Assembly (NCBI GenBank): GCA_021810735.1
Contig: JAJZIF010000011.1
Location: 1-21,540 of the forward strand
Source: Acidobacteriota bacterium
Lineage (GTDB): Bacteria; Acidobacteriota; Terriglobia; Terriglobales; Acidobacteriaceae
Direction of reading: 5' to 3'
DNA: 21,540 nt
In this document: piece by piece, positions 14,204 through 21,540 of the stretch
Layout: the number at the start of each line of letters is the position of its first letter
Position numbering within the stretch: position 1 is the first letter of the stretch
Translations under genes and position numbers: made by a program
Notes under the pieces: model-generated
What the model was told of the DNA's origin: nothing
Databases searched by the model: none
What the model saw: the letters and a program-made list of their open reading frames with translations, nothing else

Positions 14204-14952
14204 CGCGAAGTCTCCGGAACGATTTCCGGCGGGAAAGCTTCGCCGGGAGCCCATACGGCGCCGTCCTCAAAGTGCTCCTGTTTCCAGACAGGGACGGTTT
14301 TCTTGAGTGTGTCGATGAGCCAGCGGCATGCGTCGAAGGCGGCGGCGCGGTGCGCGGAGCAGACGGCGATGAGGACGCTGGATTCGCCGATTTCGAGTTT
14401 GCCAAGGCGGTGCACGATGGCGACTTCATGAATGGGGAAGCGCCGGCGGGCTTCAGCCGCGAGCTGCTGCATCTGCTGAAGAGCCATCTCCTCATAGGCT
14501 TCGTAGATGAGGAAGCGAGTTCGGCGGCCGCGCGTATTGTTGCGCACGATGCCGTCGAAGATGGCCACAGCTCCATCCTCAGGGTGGCGGACGGAGGCGA
14601 GAATAGCCGGGGTATCGATGAGGTTGTGAGTGAGGGCGACGAGCGGCTGGGAAGACCCGCCGCTGACGGGTGGAAGCAGGGCGAGTTCGTCGCCGTCGGC
14701 CAGCGGGCGGGAGCGATCAACATATTCGCGATTGACGGCGACAGCGATGGAGCTCCAGATATCTGCGACGGCGACGGCGGACGAGGAGGGTTCCACGCGG
14801 GCAGCAGGGGTATGTGCTGCCGAGGCGCCGTGTTCTTCCGCAAGCCTGTCGACAAATTGGCCGACGGTGCAGGGCCCGGGGACGTCGAGGCAGAAATCGG
14901 CGGAGGGAAGCAGTTCCCGCAGGACGCCGAAGGCCAGGACACGGATGCGCAT
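14200..14952 (-). CDS. single-chain molybdopterin synthase (MoaD-MoaE fusion)
   Basis: Molybdopterin synthase converts cyclic pyranopterin monophosphate to molybdopterin, using sulfur carried on the MoaD C-terminus. Here both subunits lie in one 250-residue chain. MoaD spans about 1-99 (MRIRVLAFGVLRELL to LLPPVSGG) and MoaE about 103-240 (FDGIVRNNTRG; AIVHRLGKLEIGE; CSAHRAAAFDACRWLIDTLK; KTVPVWKQE with the catalytic Lys residues 218 and 224). The MoaD Gly-Gly (98-99) is internal and must be exposed by cleavage or used otherwise; Mycobacterium MoaX is a known comparable fusion. MoaD carries roughly 15 extra residues at about 48-62. Start 14952 fits homology; an ATG at 15000 would add 16 residues. 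No other mo genes are in the window. Confidence 0.92.
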   Translation of the reverse strand: MRIRVLAFGVLRELLPSADFCLDVPGPCTVGQFVDRLAEEHGASAAHTPAARVEPSSSAVAVADIWSSIAVAVNREYVDRSRPLADGDELALLPPVSGGSSQPLVALTHNLIDTPAILASVRHPEDGAVAIFDGIVRNNTRGRRTRFLIYEAYEEMALQQMQQLAAEARRRFPIHEVAIVHRLGKLEIGESSVLIAVCSAHRAAAFDACRWLIDTLKKTVPVWKQEHFEDGAVWAPGEAFPPEIVPETSR

Positions 14953-15007
14953 GGGATCAGGATACGCGGAGTTCCGGATTTGGTGCTGTGTGGCATGCAT
15001 GGTCGTA

Positions 15008-15715
15008 TCAGGGTTTGGTGGAAGGGCGGATCAAGACTTCGCTGACGAAAGACTGGGGGCGCTGCTGGACGAGCAGGGCGATGACATCAGCAATGTCGTC
15101 GGGCTGAAGGCGGACATCTGGATTGGCGGGCTGACCTCCGCCAAATTCGGTATTGACCGAACCGGGCGCGATCACGGAGACGCGAATGCCGTGATCACGG
15201 AGTTCTTCGGCGACGGAATAGGTAAGGCCATTGAGGCCCCACTTTGAGGCTGAATAGGCGGCGCCATTCTTGAGCGGATTGTGGCCGGCCAGAGAAGAGA
15301 TGTTGATGACGTGGCCGTAGCGGCGCTCGATCATGAGAGGCGCAAAGGCGCGGATCATGAGATAGGGTGCGCGAAGGTTGACAGCCATGAGGCGGTCCCA
15401 ATCCTCGGGTGAAAGCTGGTGCAGGGGCGGGCCCATTTGGCCGATGCCGGCGCAGTTAACAAGAATGTCGCAGCGGCTGTGCCGGTCGCGGATGGACTGA
15501 GCCAGTGCGCCAATCTGAGTGGCCCGAGTGAGATCGAGGGGAAAGGCTTCTGCGCGAAAACCGGCGGAACAGAGTTCGGAGGCGAAGCGGTCGAGATCCT
15601 CGCGATGGCGAGCGCAGAGGACAACATACGCGCCGAGGGCGGCCAGGCGTCGTGCAATAGACCGGCCGATTCCGCGGCTGGCGCCAGTGATCACGGCCAC
15701 TTGATCCTGCAGCAT
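15008..15715 (-). CDS. short-chain dehydrogenase/reductase (SDR)
   Basis: Classical SDR oxidoreductase using NAD(P)H on an unknown alcohol or ketone. The 235 residues have the cofactor motif TGASRGIG (10-17), NCAG (87-90), structural Asn113, catalytic Ser140/141, Tyr154 and Lys158 (YSASK), and PGSVNT (184-189). The Arg after the first loop (CARHRED, 35-40) hints at NADP preference. The ATG at 15715 has GAGG five bases upstream and matches where homology begins; the open frame up to 15826 is a Pro-rich extension without similarity. It is the first gene of a packed operon: moaDE begins 55 bases after its stop (or 7 if the upstream ATG is used). The function is not fixed by its neighbours. Confidence 0.92.
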   Translation of the reverse strand: MLQDQVAVITGASRGIGRSIARRLAALGAYVVLCARHREDLDRFASELCSAGFRAEAFPLDLTRATQIGALAQSIRDRHSRCDILVNCAGIGQMGPPLHQLSPEDWDRLMAVNLRAPYLMIRAFAPLMIERRYGHVINISSLAGHNPLKNGAAYSASKWGLNGLTYSVAEELRDHGIRVSVIAPGSVNTEFGGGQPANPDVRLQPDDIADVIALLVQQRPQSFVSEVLIRPSTKP

Positions 15716-16022
15716 AATCGCCTCATTTGTTGGGATGCGGGCAGCGCCGGGGGAGTGCTGAGGGGGCGGGGGTGGGCAGGAAATCTGACGGGAGAGCGGG
15801 ATTTGGGCTATTGACCGGCTTTTCAACGGGCGGGGCAGTCGCTATTCTGGTGGTGAGGTCGCCGAACCTTGTTTTTTATGCCCCGTCGTTTCTATAATCC
15901 GCTGCATTGCAGCATTTTCAAGGATTCATCGCGTTACACGGCAGGGAGATCGCGACTTGCTGTGCGGAATGCGTGTCATTCAAGTTACTATGCATCCAGC
16001 ATTTAGTCCCAGGAGCTTCGGA
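15716..16022. other. divergent promoter region between the SDR operon and the TPR gene, about 307 bp
   Basis: No gene is evident on either strand. It carries the clear plus-strand promoter listed separately. A TTGAAA near 15823 on the minus strand could be a -35 element for the SDR operon, but no good -10 element follows. A small GCTGC-ATT-GCAGC hairpin lies at 15901-15913, inside the leader of the TPR gene. Confidence 0.45.
15869..15898 (+). promoter_or_regulatory. sigma-70-type promoter for the exported TPR gene
   Basis: A consensus -10 element TATAAT (15893-15898) follows a partial -35 element TTGTTT (15869-15874) with an 18-base spacer. Transcription would begin near 15905, leaving a leader of about 118 bases before the ATG at 16023. 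Confidence 0.6.
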
Positions 16023-17321
16023 ATGAAGAAGGTCGTAATCGCGTCCGTGCTGGCCATCGTGTCAGCAGGAACACTTTGCACAATACCCGCACTGGCACTG
16101 CCTATCGGTTCAGCTGCCCAGAGCTCTTCGGGGTCAAACTCCGGATCGATCACCATCAAAAATCCTGCCGAATACAACGCGTATGAAAACGCGATGAGCC
16201 AAACCAGTCCGGCAGCCAAGGCCGCCGCGATTGAGCAGTTCCTGAAGCAGTACCCGAACAGCGTAGTGAAGAAGGAAATGCTGGCTCAGTTGGTGGCCGC
16301 CTACCGCGCGACCGGCAATACGGCAGAAACTCTGACCGCGGCGAAACGGTTGCTGAAGGTGGAACCTGAGAATATCCGGGCCCTGGCATTCGTTGCCTTT
16401 GTTTCAAAGAGCAATGCAGGGACGGATGTTGCGAAACTGAATGAGGCTGCATCGTATGCGCAGCAAGGCCTGAAGGCTCCGAAGCCTGCGGATATGACCG
16501 AGGCTCAGTACTCTGGGCTGAAGCCGCTATTTTTGGATGTGATTGGTGCATCCCAGCAGGCGCAGAAAGATTACAAGTCGGCGATTCAGACGTATCTGGA
16601 GGAGCTGCACGCGTTCAGCGATCCGAATACAGATACGCAGAAGGGGATTGGTCTGTACGATACGTACAACCTGGCCAATGCCTACGTACAGCAGGATCCG
16701 AAGGATGTGGTCAGCGCAATCTGGTACTTCACGCGTGCAGCGCAGTTCCTGACGGGGAATTTTCAGCAGACGGCGGAGAAATCCGCAAAATACTGGTACC
16801 AGACGTATCACGGCAGCATGAGTGGCTACAATGCCATCGTGAGCATGGCGAAGACAAGCCTGTTTCCGCCTTCGACCTACACGATCACGAAATATGTGCC
16901 GCCGACGCCGGAGCAACTGGCGCACCAGGCGGTGTTGAACACTCCCAACCTTGCCACATTGTCACTGCATGACAAGGAATACATTCTAAAGAACGGTTCG
17001 ACGGATGACGCCTCGAAGGTATGGGATGTTCTAAAGGGCAAGGTGGCTGAAGTGCCTGGCGTCGTGATTTCGGCGACTGCCGACTCGGTGCAGCTTGCGG
17101 TTTCGCCGGATGCGCAGAACTCAAACACCGCGGATTTCACGGTCAACATGAAGAAGCCACTGAAGAAGGTTCCGAATCCGGGCGATAAGGCGACCTACAT
17201 TGCGACGTTTGCCTCGTACACGCAGAGCCCGCTGATGATCATCATGAACGATGGCATCGTGAAGCCTGTGATGAAGGCGCGTCCGCCGGTGCGGCGGGGA
17301 GCGCATCACTATCGCCGGTAA
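16023..17321 (+). CDS. exported TPR-like repeat protein of unknown function
   Basis: Exported protein of 432 residues. The signal peptide is MKKVVIASVLAIVSAGTLCT, cleaved near ALALP or slightly later. Helical repeats resembling TPRs fill about 45-270 (AAIEQFLKQYPNSVVKKEML; TAETLTAAKRLLKVEPENIR; QQAQKDYKSAIQTYLEELHA; DPKDVVSAIWYFTRAAQF). The C-terminal part (about 330-420) is beta-rich (EVPGVVISATADSVQLAV, then PGDKATYIATFASYTQSP) and could be an OB- or SH3-like fold. A basic tail RPPVRRGAHHYRR ends it. AGGAG eight bases before the ATG at 16023 fixes the start; an open frame from 15957 is not needed. It has a strong promoter and an intrinsic terminator, so it is a monocistronic, probably well-expressed gene. 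TPR proteins scaffold complexes; the partner is unknown. Confidence 0.85.
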   Translation: MKKVVIASVLAIVSAGTLCTIPALALPIGSAAQSSSGSNSGSITIKNPAEYNAYENAMSQTSPAAKAAAIEQFLKQYPNSVVKKEMLAQLVAAYRATGNTAETLTAAKRLLKVEPENIRALAFVAFVSKSNAGTDVAKLNEAASYAQQGLKAPKPADMTEAQYSGLKPLFLDVIGASQQAQKDYKSAIQTYLEELHAFSDPNTDTQKGIGLYDTYNLANAYVQQDPKDVVSAIWYFTRAAQFLTGNFQQTAEKSAKYWYQTYHGSMSGYNAIVSMAKTSLFPPSTYTITKYVPPTPEQLAHQAVLNTPNLATLSLHDKEYILKNGSTDDASKVWDVLKGKVAEVPGVVISATADSVQLAVSPDAQNSNTADFTVNMKKPLKKVPNPGDKATYIATFASYTQSPLMIIMNDGIVKPVMKARPPVRRGAHHYRR

Positions 17322-17341
17322 ACAGCTCCAGTTGGATTTGA

Positions 17342-17367
17342 GGGCGGCCATTGAGGCCGCCCTTTTT
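17342..17367 (+). terminator. intrinsic (Rho-independent) terminator
   Basis: Perfect 8-bp GC stem GGGCGGCC / GGCCGCCC (17342-17349, 17355-17362) with loop ATTGA, followed directly by five T residues. It lies 20 bases after the TPR gene stop and ends that transcript. Confidence 0.88.
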
Positions 17368-17396
17368 GCATGCCGTGAAATGATAAAGTGGGCTTC

Positions 17397-18233
17397 ATGA
17401 AGGCAGTGTTGAAGGTCGCATATGTGGCGTTGCTGACGAGCGTTTTCGGGGCTGCCGCGGGAGCGCAGCAGGCATCGCTGATCAACCAGCGTACGGCTCC
17501 CCTGAGGATGAAGCAGGTCGATCACGAGCATATGCCGGCTGCTGACCGGGCAGTGTTTGACGCGGCAGGTGGGAGACTGGCGCGCGCGGCGCGGATTTTC
17601 GGCTACCAGATGCAGGAACCGGGATGGTCGTGCGATGAGGTGCTGACGCCGGATACGCCGGACTACCTGATGATGGTTTGCAGGAGACCGAAGGCGGACG
17701 GGCGGGGGACATCGGTATTTTCGGCCATGATTGCGCGCCGTGGCGATGCGGTGTACGTGGTGCCCGTGATGTATGGCGGCGCAGCACCGTGGAAAAGAGC
17801 GGCCAATATGAAAATGAGCCGAGAGATTTTCAACCATGTGGTATCGCCGGGGATCGCAGCGAAGGAAGTTCAGCCGGGCGGTGACTGGATGACGCTTGCC
17901 TTGACGTTTACGGCGCTGGCTGGCGATGACTCGGTGGTGCTGGCGGTTCCGTCATCGAAGCTGCAGTGGCTGTTGGCGCCCGAACCGACGATCATGTTTG
18001 GGAACGGATCATCGAAGCGGACCGTGATGTTTTCGGATGTGTCCGCCGCGGATGGAGTGCGCATCTGGACGCTGAGCTTCAATAAGCGCGGGCGGTTGAC
18101 GGCGGCTCGTGTGAAGGTGAGGCCAGATCTGAAGCCGCAGGTAGTGAGCACTGCATCGCCGAAATGGCGGATGCTGAAGAACTTGCCGTCGCCGGTGAAG
18201 AACGTTACTCCGACGCCTGCCGTGCAGCACTGA
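17397..18233 (+). CDS. exported protein of unknown function
   Basis: I do not recognise the family. The 278 residues start with a signal peptide (MKAVLKVAYVALLTSVFGAA, cleavage near AGAQQ). The mature part contains EHMPAADRAVFDAAGGRLAR, a segment with two cysteines (PGWSCDEVLTPDTPDYLMMV then CRRP) that may form a disulfide, and several beta-strand-like stretches (SVFSAMIARRGDAVYVVPVM; DSVVLAVPSSKLQWLL; VRIWTLSFNKRGRLTAARV). A single compact beta-rich periplasmic domain is likely. The ATG at 17397 is used because the signal peptide begins there; a GTG at 17388 is in frame. It follows the terminator of the TPR gene by 30 bases, so it needs its own promoter, which I could not identify. Confidence 0.75.
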   Translation: MKAVLKVAYVALLTSVFGAAAGAQQASLINQRTAPLRMKQVDHEHMPAADRAVFDAAGGRLARAARIFGYQMQEPGWSCDEVLTPDTPDYLMMVCRRPKADGRGTSVFSAMIARRGDAVYVVPVMYGGAAPWKRAANMKMSREIFNHVVSPGIAAKEVQPGGDWMTLALTFTALAGDDSVVLAVPSSKLQWLLAPEPTIMFGNGSSKRTVMFSDVSAADGVRIWTLSFNKRGRLTAARVKVRPDLKPQVVSTASPKWRMLKNLPSPVKNVTPTPAVQH

Positions 18234-18248
18234 AGCACGGGAATGCGG

Positions 18249-18267
18249 GAGCCGGGGAGTCCGGCTC
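18249..18267. terminator. hairpin between convergent genes
   Basis: GAGCCGG / CCGGCTC forms a 7-bp stem with a 5-base loop in the 36-base gap between the ends of the exported-protein gene and the MBL-fold gene. It could end transcription from both sides. There is no T tract on either strand. Confidence 0.35.
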
Positions 18268-18269
18268 GA

Positions 18270-19199
18270 TCAGGAATGGATCATCTGGCCTGCCGGATCG
18301 GCGGAAGGTTGAGCGCTGGGTCTGTTGCTCAACAGCAGGGTTTCGCCTTCGCGGAGCGTGGTGATGCGGTCAGCGACTTTCGCATGTTGGGCGGCGGCGA
18401 GCAAGCGCGGCAGCGGTTCGTCAATGGGTTCCTTGGAGAGACGGAACGTACCATAATGCATGGGAATCATGCAATCAGAGCCGAGATCGAGAAATGCCTG
18501 GAGGGCGTCTTCGGGTGTGGTGTGGACGCTGCGAAATGAGTCGGGGCTATAGGCTCCGATTGGAAGCAGCGCAAGCTTTGGGTGCAGGCGCGCAATCTGT
18601 TGAAAGCCCGAAAAATAGGCAGTATCTCCGGAGTGGTAAATAGAATGCGATCCGGATTCAAGGACATAGCCCCCATAGCCACGGTGATCGTCAACGAAGA
18701 ACCGTTTGCCCCAGTGCTGGGACGGGGTCATGACGATGCGCAGTGCACCAGAGGTGAATTGCTGCCACCAGCGCATGGTGTGGATGCGGGCAAAGCCGAG
18801 TGGCGCTACGAGGTCGTCGACGCCGTGAGGAACGATGATCTCCGGTGCTTTGCCGCGGATAGAGCGGGTATGGTCGACGATGGCGCGCAGCGAAGGAAAA
18901 TTGAGATGGTCCATATGCGCGTGCGTCTGCAGGACCAGATCGATGGGGGGAAGATCCTGGACTTCCACGCCGGGGCGCCGCACGCGGCGCAATACAATCA
19001 ACCATTTGGCAAAAACGGGGTCGACGAGAATATTTTTACCGGCCATCTGAATGAGAAACGAAGAATGGCCGATGAAGGTGACGCCGAGTTCGCCTGGGCG
19101 GACTAACTCTGGTTTTTGTGGTTCTCCGGCCAGCGGCTCAAATGCCAGCCGGGCGGTTTCCCAAGCGAATTTCGTTCTACCCTTGATACCTCTGCTCAA
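18270..19199 (-). CDS. MBL-fold metal-dependent hydrolase (NAPE-PLD/UlaG-like)
   Basis: Two-metal hydrolase of the metallo-beta-lactamase fold, Lactamase_B_2 group, resembling NAPE-PLD and UlaG lipid or lactone hydrolases. Ligands visible in the 309 residues: H93-A-H95-M-D97-H98 (QTHAHMDHLN), His162 in PSQHWGKR, Asp192 in YHSGDTAYF and His248 in PMHYGTF. IGAYSPDSFRSVHTTPEDAL (214-233) is the pattern seen in NAPE-PLD-type enzymes. There is no signal peptide, so it is probably cytoplasmic. The start is a TTG at 19199 with GAGG six bases upstream; no ATG or GTG exists between it and the upstream in-frame stop. The gene is divergent from the YjbQ-family gene. The substrate is unknown. Confidence 0.9.
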   Translation of the reverse strand: MSRGIKGRTKFAWETARLAFEPLAGEPQKPELVRPGELGVTFIGHSSFLIQMAGKNILVDPVFAKWLIVLRRVRRPGVEVQDLPPIDLVLQTHAHMDHLNFPSLRAIVDHTRSIRGKAPEIIVPHGVDDLVAPLGFARIHTMRWWQQFTSGALRIVMTPSQHWGKRFFVDDHRGYGGYVLESGSHSIYHSGDTAYFSGFQQIARLHPKLALLPIGAYSPDSFRSVHTTPEDALQAFLDLGSDCMIPMHYGTFRLSKEPIDEPLPRLLAAAQHAKVADRITTLREGETLLLSNRPSAQPSADPAGQMIHS

Positions 19200-19322
19200 T
19201 GCCTGCCTCGATCTATGTTTCGTGCTCCCAACCGTGAACAGTGATCAGCGCCAGCAGTCGCAACCTAAGTTTAGAGCAATCTTACAAAATTAGATGAAGA
19301 TGGGAGGCCGAAAGAATCGGGC

Positions 19323-19742
19323 ATGCTAGAACCTATGGAATATCTGACACTTGAGACGCACCGGAAACGAGAAATCATTGATATTACGAGCCGGATCAAC
19401 CGGATTGTGGCGGCGAGCGGGCACAAGGGCGCGGGCATTTGCTTCTTGAATGTGCTGCACACCACGGCCGCGTTGACGACCGCGGATCTTGATCCGGGGA
19501 CCGATCTGGACATGCTGGATGCGTTCGAAGCCATGGTGCCGCACCTGAAGTACCGGCATCCACACGATCCAGAGCACGTACCGGATCACATTCTTTCGAC
19601 GCTAATCGGGACGGCGCTGAGTCTTCCCTACGAGCGCGGGGAACTGGTGCTGGGGACCTGGCAGAGGGTGATCCTTGTGGAACTGGATGGGCCGCGACAG
19701 CGGCAGGTTGTGTGTGCGCTGATGGTGGAGAAGCAGTCTTAG
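19323..19742 (+). CDS. YjbQ-family (UPF0047) protein
   Basis: Full-length (139 residues) member of the YjbQ/UPF0047 family, related to ThiN-type thiamine-phosphate synthase domains; E. coli YjbQ has weak thiamine phosphate synthase activity, and the cellular role is uncertain. Family motifs are intact: LHTTAALTTADLDPGTDLDM (about 45-64), then HPHDPEHVPDHILSTLIGTA (79-98), and ELVLGTWQRVILVELDGPR (106-124). The conserved His and Asp residues in these motifs suit a metal or phosphate site. The ATG at 19323 is used; one at 19335 (MEYLTLE) is an alternative, and neither has a strong Shine-Dalgarno sequence. It converges on the histidine kinase gene with only seven bases between the stops. Confidence 0.92.
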   Translation: MLEPMEYLTLETHRKREIIDITSRINRIVAASGHKGAGICFLNVLHTTAALTTADLDPGTDLDMLDAFEAMVPHLKYRHPHDPEHVPDHILSTLIGTALSLPYERGELVLGTWQRVILVELDGPRQRQVVCALMVEKQS

Positions 19743-19749
19743 AAAGCTC

Positions 19750-21540
19750 TCAAATGATGCGATTGGCTGCCGGGGGTTGTTCGTTAGTGGCGCCCGGTTG
19801 AAGCAGATGCAGGGCGCGATTGATGCGTGGAAGAAATATCTCGACGCAGGCGCCGGACAAGGTGGGATCCGTGCTGTTGTATATGCGAATGCTCCCGCCG
19901 TGTTTCTGGATGATGCCGAGGCTGACCCAGAGGCCGAGCCCGGTACCCGATTCGCCCTTGGTGGTAAAGAAAGGCTTGAAAATGCGCTGGCCGGCATCGG
20001 AGGCAAGTCCTTTGCCGCTGTCTGTGACCTGGATGAGGGTGCCACTGGAGCGCAATTCCTGCGCAGGCTGATCTTCGAGATGGACGCGGACGCGTCCCTG
20101 CCGGCCGGCGGCCTCCAGTGCGTTGACGAGGACATTGGTGAGGACCTGGCGCAGTTCGGCAGGAAAGCCTTCGACAATGCAGTCTCCCTCATAGGACTGG
20201 TCGACGGCGATGGCGTGATCGCGGATGCGACGTTCCAGCAACAGCAAGACGCCGCGGGTGAGGTCGGCCAGAGATGTGGAGACGGGCGTATCGGCCTCTC
20301 GGTAGAGGCTGAGCATGGCCCGGGTAATGTGGATGGTGCGGGCAAGTTCCTGGCGCGCGAGGGCGAGATGCGCGCGCTTGGCCTCGGGGTCATCCTCGGT
20401 GTCGATGAGGTAATGGAGATTGGCGATGGAGTCGAGGGGGTTGTGGATCTCATGGGCGATGCTGGCGGCGAGGCGGCCAGCGACTGCCAGCTTTTCAGAG
20501 GTCTGCAGCGCCTGCTGGGTGCGGAGCTGCTCAGTGACATCGCGGAAAACGAGAACAGCGCCGGTTGTTCTTTCGCGGTTGTCACGAATGGGCGCGGCGT
20601 TGTGCTGGACGATGCATTCGGATTGATCGCGGGCTACGAGGAGGCTTTGGCCCGAAAGGCTCAGGATGGTCCCGCTGAGTGCTACCTTGGCGACGGGATT
20701 GTCGACGGGCTTGCGGGAGTGCTCGTCAAAGATACGGAAGATCTCATGCGAGGAGCGGCCCAGAGCTTCTGATGCGGGCCAGCCCGTGAGGCGTGCTGCG
20801 ACGGGGTTCATGAAGGTAATGCGGCCTTCGCGGTCGCAGGTGAGCACGGCGTCGCCAATGGATTCGAGTGTGATCTGGAACCAGTTGCGGCTGCGCTCGA
20901 GTTCTTCTGAGGATTGGTTGAGTTCATCAATGACGGAGCGGTAGCTGCGGGAGACTGCGAGGAGGCTCTTGCGGGTAAACGTCGCGAGGAGAAGTCCGAT
21001 GAGGACCGCGCTGATGGAGATAGCGATAACCGTGTGGCGCTTGAAACTGAAGATGTGAGAGGCCTGACGGTCGCGACGGTGATGCTCATGAGCCAAGAGC
21101 ACACGGGTGGTGTCGAGAGCGGCGTTGACGAGGGTGGCGCCACGCTGGTCATTCTGGGCCAGCGTGAGGTTGAAAAGATGTCCGGCGAGGGTGGCTTCAG
21201 CCCAGCCGAGCCAGAGCTGGTATTGGTCATTGAGCTGGAGCAGCAGGTGGGAAGCTTCAGGATCAGAGGCAACGACCTTCTGGAGCCTGGCCATGGCGGC
21301 GCGGGTCTGGTTGCGGAGTGCGGGGATCGAAGCAATCTGGGCGTCGTTCGGAGCAATTTCAAAGCGGCGGACGATGGCCCGCTGGTCGGCGATGAGGTCC
21401 TGGATTTGCTCGACGGAAGTGACGATGGTGTCGATGTGGTTGAGCCGCTGATGAGCGCGGTAGTCGTAATGGAGCAAAACGACATAGAAAAGCCCGAGAC
21501 CAATGAGAGCAACCAGGGGAACGAGAAGAGCTTCACCGAG
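19750..21540 (-). CDS. sensor histidine kinase with periplasmic sensor and PAS domain, 5' end outside window
   Basis: Membrane histidine kinase that would autophosphorylate on His and pass phosphate to a response regulator not seen here. The frame is open to the last base, so the start is missing; 596 residues are visible. Order: first membrane helix (VPLVALIGLGLFYVV, about 7-21), CHASE3-like helical periplasmic domain (about 25-165), second helix (VIAISISAVLIGLLLATF, about 171-188), PAS domain (about 217-335, ESIGDAVLTCDREGRITFMN), HisKA with phosphoacceptor His363 in SIAHEIHNPLDSI, then HATPase_c with N-box VLTNVLVNALEA, G1 DSGKGL, F-box FKPFFTTK and G2 GTGLGL. The TTG at 21477 sits within the first helix and is not the true start. 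Catalytic residues are complete, so it should be active. Confidence 0.93.
   Translation of the reverse strand, partial: LGEALLVPLVALIGLGLFYVVLLHYDYRAHQRLNHIDTIVTSVEQIQDLIADQRAIVRRFEIAPNDAQIASIPALRNQTRAAMARLQKVVASDPEASHLLLQLNDQYQLWLGWAEATLAGHLFNLTLAQNDQRGATLVNAALDTTRVLLAHEHHRRDRQASHIFSFKRHTVIAISISAVLIGLLLATFTRKSLLAVSRSYRSVIDELNQSSEELERSRNWFQITLESIGDAVLTCDREGRITFMNPVAARLTGWPASEALGRSSHEIFRIFDEHSRKPVDNPVAKVALSGTILSLSGQSLLVARDQSECIVQHNAAPIRDNRERTTGAVLVFRDVTEQLRTQQALQTSEKLAVAGRLAASIAHEIHNPLDSIANLHYLIDTEDDPEAKRAHLALARQELARTIHITRAMLSLYREADTPVSTSLADLTRGVLLLLERRIRDHAIAVDQSYEGDCIVEGFPAELRQVLTNVLVNALEAAGRQGRVRVHLEDQPAQELRSSGTLIQVTDSGKGLASDAGQRIFKPFFTTKGESGTGLGLWVSLGIIQKHGGSIRIYNSTDPTLSGACVEIFLPRINRALHLLQPGATNEQPPAANRII

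Noticed and set aside
5706..17367. Near-identical GGCCGCCC/GGGCGGCC hairpins at 5706-5728 and 17342-17362 considered as a dispersed repeat family
   Set aside because: Similarity is limited to the stems, loops and flanks differ, and GC-rich stems of this kind recur by chance as terminators.
1..21540. CRISPR array, tRNA/rRNA genes, insertion sequences, phage or integrase genes
   Set aside because: No regularly spaced repeats, no cloverleaf-like or rRNA-like sequence, and no transposase, integrase or phage structural motifs were seen on either strand.

Overview
The window looks like a chromosomal segment from an acidobacterium, probably family Acidobacteriaceae. The best marker is a secreted von Willebrand factor A protein of the acidobacterial type (13199-14203). 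High GC, dense minus-strand operons, a GH35-like secreted glycosidase and many small exported proteins fit as well. The taxonomic call is an inference from gene content.

Layout. (a) 1-1701: secreted GH35 beta-galactosidase-like enzyme, minus strand, possibly coupled to a gene leaving the window. (b) About 1860-2765: decayed patch with a HipA toxin-kinase remnant (core deleted, frames shifted) and a truncated PH-like fragment. (c) 2760-4048: two divergent exported proteins, one of them a histidine phosphatase. (d) 4072-4649: a dense inverted-repeat cluster, then ssb. (e) 4745-8634: minus-strand block ctaB (heme O synthase), ABC ATPase, ABC-2 permease, hairpin, DUF420 membrane protein, small membrane protein; a respiratory-oxidase/heme maturation neighbourhood. 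(f) 8792-11535: ECF sigma factor, soluble zinc-finger anti-sigma, shikimate kinase and AI-2E-family permease, preceded by a good ECF-type promoter that suggests autoregulation. (g) 11593-11853: seven-iron ferredoxin with its own promoter. (h) 11979-15715: tightly packed operon of SDR, MoaD-MoaE fusion, VWA protein, divergent Hfq-like protein and inositol-monophosphatase-family enzyme. (i) 16023-18233: exported TPR-like protein with a clear sigma-70-type promoter and intrinsic terminator, then an unrecognised exported protein. (j) 18270-21540: MBL-fold hydrolase, YjbQ-family protein and a sensor histidine kinase cut by the right edge.

I see no tRNA, rRNA, CRISPR array, insertion sequence or prophage. 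Most of the window is core genome. The observations most worth a second look are the single-chain molybdopterin synthase with an internal Gly-Gly, the Hfq-like protein inside a coupled operon, the predicted ECF autoregulatory promoter, the nested inverted repeats carrying DnaA-box-like 9-mers beside ssb, and the HipA deletion scar. I found no clear evidence of a completely new multi-gene system.
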